53,374 nt of DNA, taken from the IMG/VR virus record IMGVR_UViG_3300044807_000061, positions 1 to 53,374 of that record. The stretch is one strand, 5' to 3'. A program made the translations under genes and the position numbers. Below the pieces are notes generated by a model, which saw only the letters and a program-made list of their open reading frames with translations, was not told the origin of the DNA and ran no database searches. Every line of letters begins with the position of its first letter. Position 1 is the stretch's first letter. Origin of the DNA: a virus. This document shows positions 5,834 to 15,120 of the stretch, piece after piece.

Positions 5834-8800
5834 CCTCCGCCGCCTCTACGTCGAGCTGGCCACGAACGTCCGGCCGCTCGTCGCGGGGATGGCGCAGGGC
5901 TCCGTCGCGGTCAAGAAGCTCGGCAAGGACATCGGCGGCCTCGGCGCCGACATGGACCGGCTCTCAGCTAAGGCGACCGAGAGCAGCCGCCGCGTCGTCG
6001 AGGCGCAGAAGCGGATGGAGGCCGCGCAAGCTCGGCTGAACACCCTCCGCTCATCGGGCCGTGCCAGCGTGCAGCAGCAGGCCTCGGCGGAGGCGTCGCT
6101 CATCGCGGCGGAGCGGAACCTCGCTCGCGCCCACACCCAAGCCGCTGATGCGTCGAAGGCCGCGAGCGGCGGCATGAACGGCTTGACCGCCGCTGGCTCC
6201 ACGACGAAAGACATCCTGTCGAAGGTCGCCCTTGTGTCGGGTGTGACGCTCGCTGCTGGACTGCTGGCCAGCGCCAATGCGGCGCTGCAACTGGAGCAGC
6301 GTCTCTACAACGTGGCGTCGATCAGCCCTGAGGTTGCGAGCGACATGGGTCGCTATCGGGAACTGATCGTGTCCCTGTCGACCGAGCTGCCGCAGTCGGC
6401 GAACGACCTGTCCGAGGGCTTCTACAACATCGTCAGTTCGGGGTTCCAGGCCAACGATGCCATCGAGGTGCTGACTGCCTCCGCTCGCGCTGCCGCAGCA
6501 GGTCTGACGAGTACCGAGACGGCGGCGACGGCGATCAGCGCCGTGATAAACGCCTACGGCCTCAGCGCCTCCGATGCGGCGGACATCTCGGATGTGCTTT
6601 TCGAGACCGTCAACAAGGGTGTCATCAACTTCGATCAGCTCGCCCAGGGCGTCGGTGACTACGTCGGGACGGGCGCAGCAGCGAAGGTGAGTATCGGGGA
6701 GCTCGGCGCTGCGGTCGCCGCCATGACGCTGTCCGGTGTGACGGCTGCCGAGTCGGGGACGTCACTGAACCGGGTGCTGCAGTCGATCGTGCAGCCCAGC
6801 GACGCCCTGGCTGAGGCGCTGAAGAACGCCGGCTATGAGAGCGGCGCCGCGGCCCTTGAGGCTGATGGGCTGCACGGGGTTATGGAGAAGCTCCGCACTG
6901 CGACAGGCGGCAACGTCGAGCAGCTCCTCACGTTGTTCCCGGAGATGCGGGCGGCGCGTGGCGCGTTCGCCCTGATGGCCGCCGACGGGAAGAACTACAC
7001 GAACACGTTCGAGAGTGTGGCGACGGTCAACGGCCGGGTTGGTGCGACGCAGCATGCGCTCGCGGAGCAGCAGAAGAGCGGGTCCTACCAGATCACGGTC
7101 CTGAAGAATCAGGCGACTGCCCTCGGGATCGAGATGGGCCAGACGCTGCTGCCGGCCATCAAGTTCATCGTGGGGGGCTTTCACGATTTCTTCGCGATGG
7201 TGCGGGCTCTGCCTGGTCCGGTGATGGCGGTCGTCACCGTGCTGGCTGCCCTATCGGCAGCGGCGCTGCTGGGGGTTGGGGCGTTCATCCGCTACCGCGC
7301 GCCGGTCGCTCAGTTCCGTGCCAGCCTCGCTGCGATGCGCGCTGAGGGCAGTGCCCTCCCGGGGGTGCTAACTGGGGTGACTATCGCGGCGGCGGCCGTC
7401 GCGGCGGCGATGATCATCGGCACGATCATCTACGGCGAGTACGCGTCAGCGAAGGCCAAGGCGAAGCAGGCCACCGAGGACTTCACGGCGGCGCTCAAGT
7501 CTGAACAGCAGGGCCAGAAGGACGCGGTCATGACCTCCGCCATCGATCAGATGGTGAAGAACGGCAGCGCCGAGCGGCTGAAGAAGTACGGCCTGGACAT
7601 CTCGGACTACCTGAAGGGGATTCTGGGGTCGGAGCAGGACTATCAGCGTGAGCGGGACGCGATGTCCGCGGCGCAGAGGAACGCAGGGCCTGGGCACGTC
7701 AATGACTTCATTGAGCTGGCCGGGTCTCTCAACCAGATGCGGGGCTCGCTAGGGGATGCGCGTCTCGGCTTGAGCCTGCAGGCCGAGGCGCAGAAGGACG
7801 CCAGCGCAGCGACGAAGCAGGCACTCGGGCCGCTCGCCGACCTCGATGCAGCGCAGAAGAACGCGTCCGGCGCCGCGGTGGAGCTGTCCGCGTCGCAGAA
7901 GGGTCTCCGGGACACCCTCACCGGTCTCGTCGATGACGCTGCCGCGGCCAAGGATGCCCTGACGGGCCTGACGGACCCGGCGAAGGTCCTGTCGAAGGTG
8001 CAGCAGGACGCCAACGCGCCAGCCACGGAGGCGGCGGGGAAGAGCAAGGACGAGATCAAGGCGCAGAACCAGAAGGAGCTGTACGCGGCGCAGGACCGGG
8101 TCCGGTCGGTCCGGAACGGCACCAAGGCGCAGAAGCAGGCTGCGCAGGACAACCTGACCGAGGTGCGGCGGGCGAACAAGGCCCGGACCGATGCGCTCAA
8201 GGGCGGCAACGCGGACGCGCAGGTCACCCTCGACCAGTGGATCGTCGGGCTCCGGACGTCCGCGCGGCAGCAGGCGCAGTGGGAGGCGGACCTCACGACC
8301 GTCGCCCGCCGTGCCGGCCCCAATGTCGCCTCAGCACTTCGGCAGATGGGCGCTGATGCCATCCCGATCGTGCACGAGCTCGCGACCGGCACGAAGGCGC
8401 AGGTCGCTCAGGTCAAGAGCGCGCTGGACTCCCTCGCACCGGAGGCGCGGCATTCGCTGCAGGCCTTCACGGCCGAGCTCGCGAAGCAGGTCACGGACCA
8501 GGCCGCGTTCGTCGGGAACCTCGTGTCGCTCGCCGCACGTGGGCATCTGGCGGTCGCGCAGGAGCTTGAGAAGCTGCCGATGGAGCAGGCGGTGCCGCTC
8601 GCTGCGCAGGCCGCGAATTCGAGCGACAAGCAGCTGGCGCCGCTCGAGGCGACCTTGAAGCGGCGCGCGGCCATCGCTGGGGACGGGACGACGGAGGCGC
8701 TGGCGGCGGCGGTCGAGAGCGGCATGCAGGTCGTGACGCTCGCCGCCTCGAATGGTGCGCAGGCGGCGGTCGATGCGCTGGTGCAGCGGTTCGGGGATGT

Positions 8801-9467
8801 CGACCAGGCGGTGCTGTTCCTCGACAATCTCCGCACGGCCATCACCGACGTGACGGGCCGGCATGTGATCGACGTGGTCCTGAATCTGCTGACGACGCAG
8901 GGGCAGACGCGGGTGGGGCCGCTACCGCAGCCGGGACGGCAGGGCCACAGCCGCGACTCGGACTTCCTGCCCTCCGGAGGCGGTGCCGCGGCGCCGGCGG
9001 CGGCGCCGAAGGCCGGTTCAGCGTCGTCTCCCGCGACCCGAGACCAGCACTTCGCTGACGGTGGCTTGCGGGACGCGCAGATCCAGCCTGGTCGCGGCCG
9101 CGGCATGTTCCAGTGGGCTGAGGCCAGCACCGGCGGGGAGGCGTTCATCCCGCTCGGCGCGAGCAAGCGGCAACGCTCGACCCGGATCTTGCACACGGTC
9201 GCCAGACAGTTCGGGATGGCGATGGTCCCGGCCGCCGGGGTCCGGTCCTTCGCCGCGGGTGGCGTCACGATCCCGGCCCAGACGGGCGGCGTCGGTGTCG
9301 TGCGGCTCGCGACGGAGGACGTCGAGCGGGTCGCGATGGCCCTGTCGCGGCTCCTCCCGAGGGTGCAGAAGACCGAGTTCAGCGGACCCATCCACGGCTA
9401 CGACCTCGAAGCGGTCAGGCGCGACGCCGAGCGGCAGACCCGCCTGAACAGTCTCAAGGGGATCTGA
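5826..9467 (+). CDS. Tape measure protein
   Basis: A 1213-residue protein, the longest gene here, with a GTG start inside the T-domain end. The first 150 residues are helical with Ala/Glu/Arg repeats. A long helical core follows, hydrophobic segments near residues 460-490 and 515-535 may insert in membrane, and a Pro/Ala linker near 1040-1080 precedes a C-terminal domain (GGEAFIPLG motif, common in TP901-type tape measures). Length sets tail length; at about 0.15 nm per residue this predicts roughly 180 nm. It acts inside the tail tube and passes into the host on DNA delivery. Confidence 0.93.
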   Translation: MSDLRRLYVELATNVRPLVAGMAQGSVAVKKLGKDIGGLGADMDRLSAKATESSRRVVEAQKRMEAAQARLNTLRSSGRASVQQQASAEASLIAAERNLARAHTQAADASKAASGGMNGLTAAGSTTKDILSKVALVSGVTLAAGLLASANAALQLEQRLYNVASISPEVASDMGRYRELIVSLSTELPQSANDLSEGFYNIVSSGFQANDAIEVLTASARAAAAGLTSTETAATAISAVINAYGLSASDAADISDVLFETVNKGVINFDQLAQGVGDYVGTGAAAKVSIGELGAAVAAMTLSGVTAAESGTSLNRVLQSIVQPSDALAEALKNAGYESGAAALEADGLHGVMEKLRTATGGNVEQLLTLFPEMRAARGAFALMAADGKNYTNTFESVATVNGRVGATQHALAEQQKSGSYQITVLKNQATALGIEMGQTLLPAIKFIVGGFHDFFAMVRALPGPVMAVVTVLAALSAAALLGVGAFIRYRAPVAQFRASLAAMRAEGSALPGVLTGVTIAAAAVAAAMIIGTIIYGEYASAKAKAKQATEDFTAALKSEQQGQKDAVMTSAIDQMVKNGSAERLKKYGLDISDYLKGILGSEQDYQRERDAMSAAQRNAGPGHVNDFIELAGSLNQMRGSLGDARLGLSLQAEAQKDASAATKQALGPLADLDAAQKNASGAAVELSASQKGLRDTLTGLVDDAAAAKDALTGLTDPAKVLSKVQQDANAPATEAAGKSKDEIKAQNQKELYAAQDRVRSVRNGTKAQKQAAQDNLTEVRRANKARTDALKGGNADAQVTLDQWIVGLRTSARQQAQWEADLTTVARRAGPNVASALRQMGADAIPIVHELATGTKAQVAQVKSALDSLAPEARHSLQAFTAELAKQVTDQAAFVGNLVSLAARGHLAVAQELEKLPMEQAVPLAAQAANSSDKQLAPLEATLKRRAAIAGDGTTEALAAAVESGMQVVTLAASNGAQAAVDALVQRFGDVDQAVLFLDNLRTAITDVTGRHVIDVVLNLLTTQGQTRVGPLPQPGRQGHSRDSDFLPSGGGAAAPAAAPKAGSASSPATRDQHFADGGLRDAQIQPGRGRGMFQWAEASTGGEAFIPLGASKRQRSTRILHTVARQFGMAMVPAAGVRSFAAGGVTIPAQTGGVGVVRLATEDVERVAMALSRLLPRVQKTEFSGPIHGYDLEAVRRDAERQTRLNSLKGI

Positions 9468-9925
9468 TGGACATCACCCTCGACGCCTACATCGAAGACG
9501 GCAGCAACACCAGCATCGCTGACCTCCACCTCATCCCCGCGAACGGCTACAGCATCGCCCGGGACGGCATCGGCGCTGGCGTCCGGTCGTGGGTGAAGGA
9601 AACCGCGACTAGCCCGTTTGTGCACAGCCGCGCGGTCGTCGCGCAGCGCCTCGACGTCATGACGGCGCTGCTGACGGTCCGGATCCGCGCTGCGTCGACG
9701 GCGCAGCTGTTTACCCGCTACTCGGCGCTCATCAGAGCGGCTGAGCAGAGCGCCTGGACGCTGCGGCTGGTCATGGATGGCCAGACCACCCGGTGGCGCT
9801 GCGAGACCGCCGACAGCTCGGTCGGGGAGTCCGGCGTTCTCGACTCGGTCGCGCTGATGCAGCACTTCCAGCTCGTGCACCTGTCCATCCCCCGCCACCC
9901 CGTGCCTGTCACCGGACCGTTTTAG
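9467..9925 (+). CDS. Distal tail-like minor tail protein
   Basis: A 152-residue protein whose ATG overlaps the tape measure stop. It contains LDAYIEDGSN, DGIGAGVRSWVKETATSPFVHSRAVV, and a beta-rich C-terminal half (WTLRLVMDGQTTRWRCETADSS). Position right after the tape measure and the length fit a small distal tail component that starts the tail tip. The assignment is by position and pattern. Confidence 0.65.
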   Translation: MDITLDAYIEDGSNTSIADLHLIPANGYSIARDGIGAGVRSWVKETATSPFVHSRAVVAQRLDVMTALLTVRIRAASTAQLFTRYSALIRAAEQSAWTLRLVMDGQTTRWRCETADSSVGESGVLDSVALMQHFQLVHLSIPRHPVPVTGPF

Positions 9926-9933
9926 GAGCCAGC

Positions 9934-10341
9934 ATGGGACGCCTCTCCAACGCCACCGCGAACGCGGTCCTCGACGCCCTCTTCGGCGGCACCGCGCTGC
10001 CGCTGGCGACTCAGATCGCCGTGGCCTTGTCGACGACCGAGCCGGCCGATGACGGCAGCAACGTCACCGAACCCTCCGGTAGCGGCTACGGCCGCGCTGT
10101 CGTCGACAACGACCTCACCACCTGGGCCGCCGCTGACAGTCGCAGCAAGACCAACGCCATCACCGTCGCCTTCCCCGATCCGACCGGCGACTGGGGCGAC
10201 CTCGAATGGTTCGCGGTCTACGACGACGGCAGCGGCGACTTCCTCGGCTGGGGACTGCTCAGCTCCGTCGTCACCGTCGGCGCTGGCACCACCGTCGCCT
10301 TCGACCCCGGCTCGCTCGTGTTCGTCGCCCCCGGCACCTGA
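9934..10341 (+). CDS. Tail fibre-like protein
   Basis: A 135-residue protein with TAGGAG upstream of the ATG. The pattern of ALSTTEPADDGSNVTEPSGSGYGR, then AFPDPTGDWGDLEWFAVYD, then LSSVVTVGAGTTVAFDPGSL, matches a common family of small actinophage tail fibre or virion proteins with a compact beta fold. It starts a run of fibre genes ahead of the large hub protein. Confidence 0.75.
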   Translation: MGRLSNATANAVLDALFGGTALPLATQIAVALSTTEPADDGSNVTEPSGSGYGRAVVDNDLTTWAAADSRSKTNAITVAFPDPTGDWGDLEWFAVYDDGSGDFLGWGLLSSVVTVGAGTTVAFDPGSLVFVAPGT

Positions 10342-10369
10342 CCACGCATCCGCCCCCGAAAGGACAGTC

Positions 10370-10804
10370 ATGAGCGTCACCGCCAAGGTCTACGGCCTGG
10401 CCCTGAAGTCCCTGTGCAACAAGGAGATCGACTACGACACAGACACCGTCAAGGTGATGCTGTGCACGTCGTCGTACACGCCGAACCAGGACACCCACCA
10501 GTACAAGAGCGACGTCACGAACGAGGTCACCGGCACCGGCTACACCGCCGGTGGCGCCACCCTCGCGTCCAAGACCGTGACGTACACCAGCGGCACGAAC
10601 ACGCTGGTCCTCGACGCCGCCGACCCGGCGTGGGCGACGTCGACGATCACCGCCCGGTACGCCGTCGCGTACGTCGACACCGGCACAGCCGGGACGAGCC
10701 CGCTGCTGTGCTACTGGGACTTCGGCGCTGACGTCTCCTCGTCCGCCGGGACGTTCACCCTGACCATCGACGCTGCCGGGCTCGTGACGCTGACCGCGGC
10801 ATGA
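10370..10804 (+). CDS. Minor tail / virion structural protein
   Basis: A 144-residue protein with AAAGGAC upstream of the ATG. It begins KVYGLALKSLCNKEIDYDTDTVKVMLCTSSYTPNQDTHQ, a start seen in many phage virion proteins. Beta-rich repeats (ASKTVTYTSGTNTLVLDA) and a C-terminal TFTLTIDAAGLVTLTAA follow. It probably belongs to the tail tip fibre set. Its end overlaps the next ATG. Confidence 0.75.
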   Translation: MSVTAKVYGLALKSLCNKEIDYDTDTVKVMLCTSSYTPNQDTHQYKSDVTNEVTGTGYTAGGATLASKTVTYTSGTNTLVLDAADPAWATSTITARYAVAYVDTGTAGTSPLLCYWDFGADVSSSAGTFTLTIDAAGLVTLTAA

Positions 10805-11457
10805 GCAACGACCTGCGCGTTCGGCAGAACTTCCTGTCTGGGGTCGTTGATGACAACCCGCTCGGGTCGGGCGCGACGACGCTGACGAGCAGTGCGCTGG
10901 CGTCGCTGGTGGCGGTCGGGTCGACGCAGCACCTTGCGATCACCCTCGATCCGGGCGCGACCGCCGGTGCCCCGGAGATCGTGTATGTCACCGCACACAC
11001 CGCGTCGGCGACGACAGCGACGATCCTGCGTGGTCGGGAAGGCACGACAGCACGAGCCCACAACCAAAACGTGCCGTGGTCACACGGCCCAACCATCGTC
11101 GACTTCGCCCTCGCGGGCACCATGCTCCCTGCATGGATCGCGCCGACGTTCACTAACTCTTGGGTGAACGATGGCACTGCCGGGTATCCCACTGCGGGTT
11201 ACTATCTCGGTCCTGATGGCACGGTTCACGTTCGTGGAGTCGTCAAGAGTGGTGCGGCTTCTACGGCTATGTTCACGCTCCCTGCCGGGTACCGGCCCGA
11301 GTTCATCAGCCAGTTCCTCTGCGAGTATTACGACGGCACCAACGTAGGTCTCGTTGCGCAGGTCATTGTCAACTCCAACGGTCAGGTGTCCACCAACAGG
11401 GCCGTGACCTCTGGGAACCTGTCTCTCGACGGTATTTCCTTCCGTCAGTTCGGGTGA
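10801..11457 (+). CDS. Minor tail protein / possible receptor-binding tip
   Basis: A 218-residue protein, ATGA-coupled. The N-terminal part (NFLSGVVDDNPLGSGATTL ... ILRGREGTTARAH) is a familiar virion attachment domain of actinophages. The C-terminal half (from about residue 112) is a separate beta domain. From about 11140 onward codon use changes: many T-ending codons, less like the neighbours. This suggests that the tip domain was exchanged by recombination. A receptor-binding role is inferred from this mosaic pattern. Confidence 0.75.
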   Translation: MSNDLRVRQNFLSGVVDDNPLGSGATTLTSSALASLVAVGSTQHLAITLDPGATAGAPEIVYVTAHTASATTATILRGREGTTARAHNQNVPWSHGPTIVDFALAGTMLPAWIAPTFTNSWVNDGTAGYPTAGYYLGPDGTVHVRGVVKSGAASTAMFTLPAGYRPEFISQFLCEYYDGTNVGLVAQVIVNSNGQVSTNRAVTSGNLSLDGISFRQFG

Positions 11458-11464
11458 TCTGACC

Positions 11465-11998
11465 ATGGCGAGGGGGTACGGCACCACCGTCTACGGCAGC
11501 AGCACCTACGGCGCCGGGACCGTCACGCCCGACGCCACCGTCACCGGCATCGCGGCTACCGTCACGGCCACCGCGCCCGCTGGCACAGCGGCAGTCGTCG
11601 CCGCAGGGACCGTCATCGGCGTCGCGGCGACCGCCTCCGCGGCCGCACCAGCAGGCACGGTCGCCGGCGCGGCCAACACCACCGGTCCCGCCGCCAGCGC
11701 CACAGCCACAGCCCCCGCAGGCACCGCGACCGGAACGAGCACGGCAACCGTCACCGGCGTCGCCGCCACCGCGGCCGCTGCAGCCCCCGCCGGCACGGTC
11801 TACAGCGAGACCAGCATCGCGACCTGGACCGCCGAAGACACCCAGCAACTCAACATCGACGTGCAGCTGTTCGGGACCCTCAGCCTCGACGTCACACCCG
11901 TCGACCCGCCCGCCGGCAGCGAAACAGACGGCGCCGACATCATCCACTTCGACTTCGACGGCGACCTCGTCCTCGACGACAACGGACGGCCCACCTGA
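11465..11998 (+). CDS. Ala/Thr-rich repeat virion protein
   Basis: A 177-residue protein. It starts MARGYGTTVYGSSTYG and then has about four imperfect repeats of 20-25 residues built on TVTG(I/V)AATVTA and APAGT (residues 20-115). It ends with an acidic beta-like domain (LNIDVQLFGTLSLDV, DIIHFDFDGDLVL). The repeats could form an extended beta structure or a glycosylation-prone linker. It lies between fibre genes and the tail hub, and its stop overlaps the hub start. Confidence 0.7.
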   Translation: MARGYGTTVYGSSTYGAGTVTPDATVTGIAATVTATAPAGTAAVVAAGTVIGVAATASAAAPAGTVAGAANTTGPAASATATAPAGTATGTSTATVTGVAATAAAAAPAGTVYSETSIATWTAEDTQQLNIDVQLFGTLSLDVTPVDPPAGSETDGADIIHFDFDGDLVLDDNGRPT

Positions 11999-14004
11999 TG
12001 GCCTGGTCACCGATCCAACTCTCCGGCGGCAAGTGGGGCCGACTCCAGCTGCTGTTCGGCTCCACCGACGTCACCTACTTCCGGCAAGTCCCCACCACCA
12101 TCGAGACGTGGGAGAACACCGACCCGTTCGGCGACAGCGAGCTGATGCTCACGTTCCCCCAGATCACCGTGTACGACCACCTCGGCGTCGCGCCGCTCGC
12201 CTGGCTGTTCAACGGGCAGCAGGTCACCCTCCGCCTCATCCGCCCGAACGGCACCCGGAAGAACCTCTGGGAGGGCTACGCGTCCATGCCGCAGGACGCC
12301 CAAGGCAACGGGTCCATGCCCTTGCAGGTGCAGTGCACCGGCGTGCTCTACCAGGCCGACCAGGGACGTCAGAAGCCCCGGTTCGCCCAGGACGCCGAGG
12401 ACATCGGAAAAGTCATCTCCGACGCGTTCAACGGCTACATCAGCCGCGACTACGGCCCCTGCACACCGGTCACCACCGGCATCCTCACCCGGCAGCGCGG
12501 GTCGTGGACGCCCATCGCCACGGGTTTTGTGCAGGACCTCCTCGGGACCGCCACCACCGCCGACGGCAGCAACCAGTGGACCGTCAAGCAGCACGGCCGT
12601 CTCGGACCGATCATCGCCCTGAAGGACATCAGCACCGTCCACGCCACGGTGACAACCGGCGCGCAAGGCGTCACCCCCAACCTCAGTTCAGACACGCACG
12701 GCTTCTTCAACGTGATCTACGGCGAAGGGACCGCACCCGACGGGTCCCGCTGGCGCAACACCAAGTACCCCAACCTCCGCTCGGACGACGCCCCGATCTA
12801 CCCGCACTCCCCCGGGACCGTGTTCAACGCCGGTGACGGCCTCACCGGCTTCGACCCGTTCGCTGACGAGATGCGCCGCTCCGGCTACCACATGGCCTCC
12901 GGCGACACCTACGTCAGCGCCGACGTCGCGGAGGTCAGGGACGCCCAGGCCCGCGCCGGGATCCTCGTCGACGGGATCGTCGGCCCACAGACCTGGGCGT
13001 CCATCTTCGCTGTCGGCTCCGACGGCGGCGACCTCAGCGGCGCGTTCTTCATGCCACTCGCCTACGACAGCCGCGTCGAGCCGTACCTGTACAACGCCCA
13101 AGGCAAGAAGATCGGCAACAATCCGGCCTTCGAGCCGGGCCGGCCCCGTATCGAGACGAAGATCGACTACGGGGAGAACATCAGCAAGGCCGACGCGACA
13201 CGCTCCGCCCGCGCCACCCTCGCCCGCTTCCCCGCCCCCGGCCTCGCAGGCGAGATCACCCTCAAGAGCGACCCCGCCGAGATGAGCCGTTTCGAGCTCC
13301 GCGCGGGCATGAACATCAAGCTGAAGAAGTACCGCGGCGGCGACCGGATGCTGCACATCGCGCAGGTCCGGGTGAACTGGCAGGACCTGACCGTCACCCT
13401 CACCGTCGACGTCTACTTCCGCGACCTCATCAGCCTCGCTGCGATCAAGCAGCGGAACCGGGAGGCCGCCAGTGACCCCGCGAACCGGGGCAGCAGCCAA
13501 CGCCGCCGCTCCCGGATCGCGAACGACACCATTGTGGTGTTCGACAGCGAGTCCGGCGCCGGGATCATCCCGCGGCACGCCGTCTTCGGCGGCCTGTGGA
13601 CCGTGCTCCGGATCCCCGCCGGGCAGGTCGGGACCATCGCGAAGACCCGCTACACCAGCACCGGGCCCGCCGCCGCCTTTGCTGTCGGGGTGTTCAGCAA
13701 GCCCGTCACCTCCAACACCCTCGCCCGGCTCGTCGGGAACCCGCTGGGCGGCAGCAAGCCGTGGAGCCCAGAAGCAGATGCGCTGTACGACGCGGGGCTC
13801 CTGATGGCCTGGGGCAGCATCGACGAACCAGCCGGCTACTACCCGAGCACCAAGACCGACGGTGGCGCCGTCACCGGCCGGCTCATTGACGACGCCGGGT
13901 GGGAGTACGTGAGCGAGCATCCGCCGTGGCTCTGGGTCGCGGAGTTCTCCGGCAGCTCCTGCTTCCTCGAGGGCAGGTTCTTCGCGGCCCCGGACGGTGG
14001 CTGA
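11998..14004 (+). CDS. Tail hub / baseplate protein with embedded peptidoglycan-binding domain
   Basis: A 668-residue minor tail protein. The first 300 residues resemble phage tail hub proteins. Residues about 303-340 (VSADVAEVRDAQ...GIVGPQTWASIF) form a peptidoglycan-binding-domain-like unit, suggesting the tail tip holds the cell wall during entry. Residues about 512-541 (13531-13623) share 17 of 31 residues with the 35-residue protein coded at 17182-17289. The C-terminus (about 545-668) looks like an added beta domain. ATGA overlaps tie it to both neighbours. Confidence 0.82.
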   Translation: MAWSPIQLSGGKWGRLQLLFGSTDVTYFRQVPTTIETWENTDPFGDSELMLTFPQITVYDHLGVAPLAWLFNGQQVTLRLIRPNGTRKNLWEGYASMPQDAQGNGSMPLQVQCTGVLYQADQGRQKPRFAQDAEDIGKVISDAFNGYISRDYGPCTPVTTGILTRQRGSWTPIATGFVQDLLGTATTADGSNQWTVKQHGRLGPIIALKDISTVHATVTTGAQGVTPNLSSDTHGFFNVIYGEGTAPDGSRWRNTKYPNLRSDDAPIYPHSPGTVFNAGDGLTGFDPFADEMRRSGYHMASGDTYVSADVAEVRDAQARAGILVDGIVGPQTWASIFAVGSDGGDLSGAFFMPLAYDSRVEPYLYNAQGKKIGNNPAFEPGRPRIETKIDYGENISKADATRSARATLARFPAPGLAGEITLKSDPAEMSRFELRAGMNIKLKKYRGGDRMLHIAQVRVNWQDLTVTLTVDVYFRDLISLAAIKQRNREAASDPANRGSSQRRRSRIANDTIVVFDSESGAGIIPRHAVFGGLWTVLRIPAGQVGTIAKTRYTSTGPAAAFAVGVFSKPVTSNTLARLVGNPLGGSKPWSPEADALYDAGLLMAWGSIDEPAGYYPSTKTDGGAVTGRLIDDAGWEYVSEHPPWLWVAEFSGSSCFLEGRFFAAPDGG

Positions 14005-15044
14005 TGCCGACCCCTGGGCCGTGGATCACTCCGGCCCCCAAGGGCGTCGACGTCGACTACGCCGGTACCGGAGCCAGCTACACCCGCACCGGCCTGAGCG
14101 TGTTCGTGGCGCCGGTGTTCGGGACTGGCGACTATGCGACTGAGGCGGAAACGGACTACAGCAGCGGCAGTGGACTCGGGGACGTCGGGAACGACAACCA
14201 GACATTCGCGCGGCGGGCCCGCAACAGCACGAGCGGCGGCGCGGACATCCTGACGTGGAACATCGCGCAGACGAAGTGGGACATCGGGCTGGTCCGCGTC
14301 AAGAACGCCATGAGCTTCGGCTTCGGCGATCTCCCCGACCCGCCAGCCACTGCCATCGGGGTCGAGTACGAGCAGCCCGACGGTTCGGCCTCCGACAGTC
14401 CCGCCTCAGCCTCCTACCCGTGGCTCACCGACCTTCGCCTCCGGGTCACCGGTGACGTGAACCAGCGGGAGATCGCCGTCTCGGGCGGTGTCGAGTACGA
14501 GCAGTTCACCGCTGTCGCGGACAGCACCCTCGAGTTCCGGCTCGAAAGCACCAACCAGGCGCTGAGCATCGGGGCACGGTCCGCGTGGCTCACAGGCGCG
14601 CAACTCCTGGCCAAGCCGCTGCTGCTGTCCACCGCCTACCCCAGCAGCCTCGGCGCGACCTACCACCCCGCCGCAGGGGAGACCCCACCGGTGGACTCCA
14701 ACCCGATCAGCTACGACATCCCGATCCCCCTCGGCAGCATCGTCACGACCGGCTCGGCGTTCATGACGATCACCGGCCAGTTCACCGACCAGCAAGAACA
14801 CAGCCCCTCCGCCACCCCTGGCAGCTACGGCGGGCTGGACTACCTGAAGAACGGCAGCAAACTGCTGTTCGACACCTACGCGCACGCCCTCGGCACCTAC
14901 CAGCCGCCGCGCTACCGGTGGATCCTCAGCGGCCGCCCGCCGGTGCGGCAGCTGCAGCGCGGCGATGGCCTCACCGGACGGGGTCCGCGGCAGTGGGCAG
15001 TTCCCTCAGCTGATGTGCGGCAGGGACCGGGAGCGATCCGGTGA
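14004..15044 (+). CDS. Minor tail protein / fibre
   Basis: A 346-residue protein starting at an ATG that overlaps the hub stop. It begins PTPGPWITPAPKGVDVDYAG and is rich in beta-prone Ser/Thr/Gly sequence, with WNIAQTKWDIGLVRVKNAMSFGFGD and SISYDIPIPLGSIVTTGSAFMTITGQ type strands. It is the last tail gene before the lysis promoter. Probable tail tip or fibre component; no enzyme motif is visible. Confidence 0.7.
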   Translation: MPTPGPWITPAPKGVDVDYAGTGASYTRTGLSVFVAPVFGTGDYATEAETDYSSGSGLGDVGNDNQTFARRARNSTSGGADILTWNIAQTKWDIGLVRVKNAMSFGFGDLPDPPATAIGVEYEQPDGSASDSPASASYPWLTDLRLRVTGDVNQREIAVSGGVEYEQFTAVADSTLEFRLESTNQALSIGARSAWLTGAQLLAKPLLLSTAYPSSLGATYHPAAGETPPVDSNPISYDIPIPLGSIVTTGSAFMTITGQFTDQQEHSPSATPGSYGGLDYLKNGSKLLFDTYAHALGTYQPPRYRWILSGRPPVRQLQRGDGLTGRGPRQWAVPSADVRQGPGAIR

Positions 15045-15078
15045 GCACAACGTCCCCGCCCCTGTCCACCCGCGCGCC

Positions 15079-15103
15079 TACCCTGTCCAGTGTGCAGCAG
15101 GAC
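15079..15103 (+). promoter_or_regulatory. Lysis promoter with operator-like dyad, site 5 (reverse orientation)
   Basis: A TACCCT -10 box (15079-15084) is followed by GTCC-AGTGTGCAGCA-GGAC (15085-15103). Read on the minus strand the inner bases match sites 1 and 6 at 10 of 11 positions, so this dyad is inverted relative to them. It lies 17 bases before the endolysin start. Confidence 0.65.
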
Positions 15104-15120
15104 ACAGGACGGAGCAGCCG

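Noticed and set aside
11465-11998. CRISPR-like array from regular repeats
   Set aside because: The repeats are in-frame codons for Ala/Thr units, not palindromic repeats with unique spacers.
12688-13920. Minus-strand open frame of 410 codons
   Set aside because: It is a mirror frame of the tail hub gene and has no recognisable domain or start signal.
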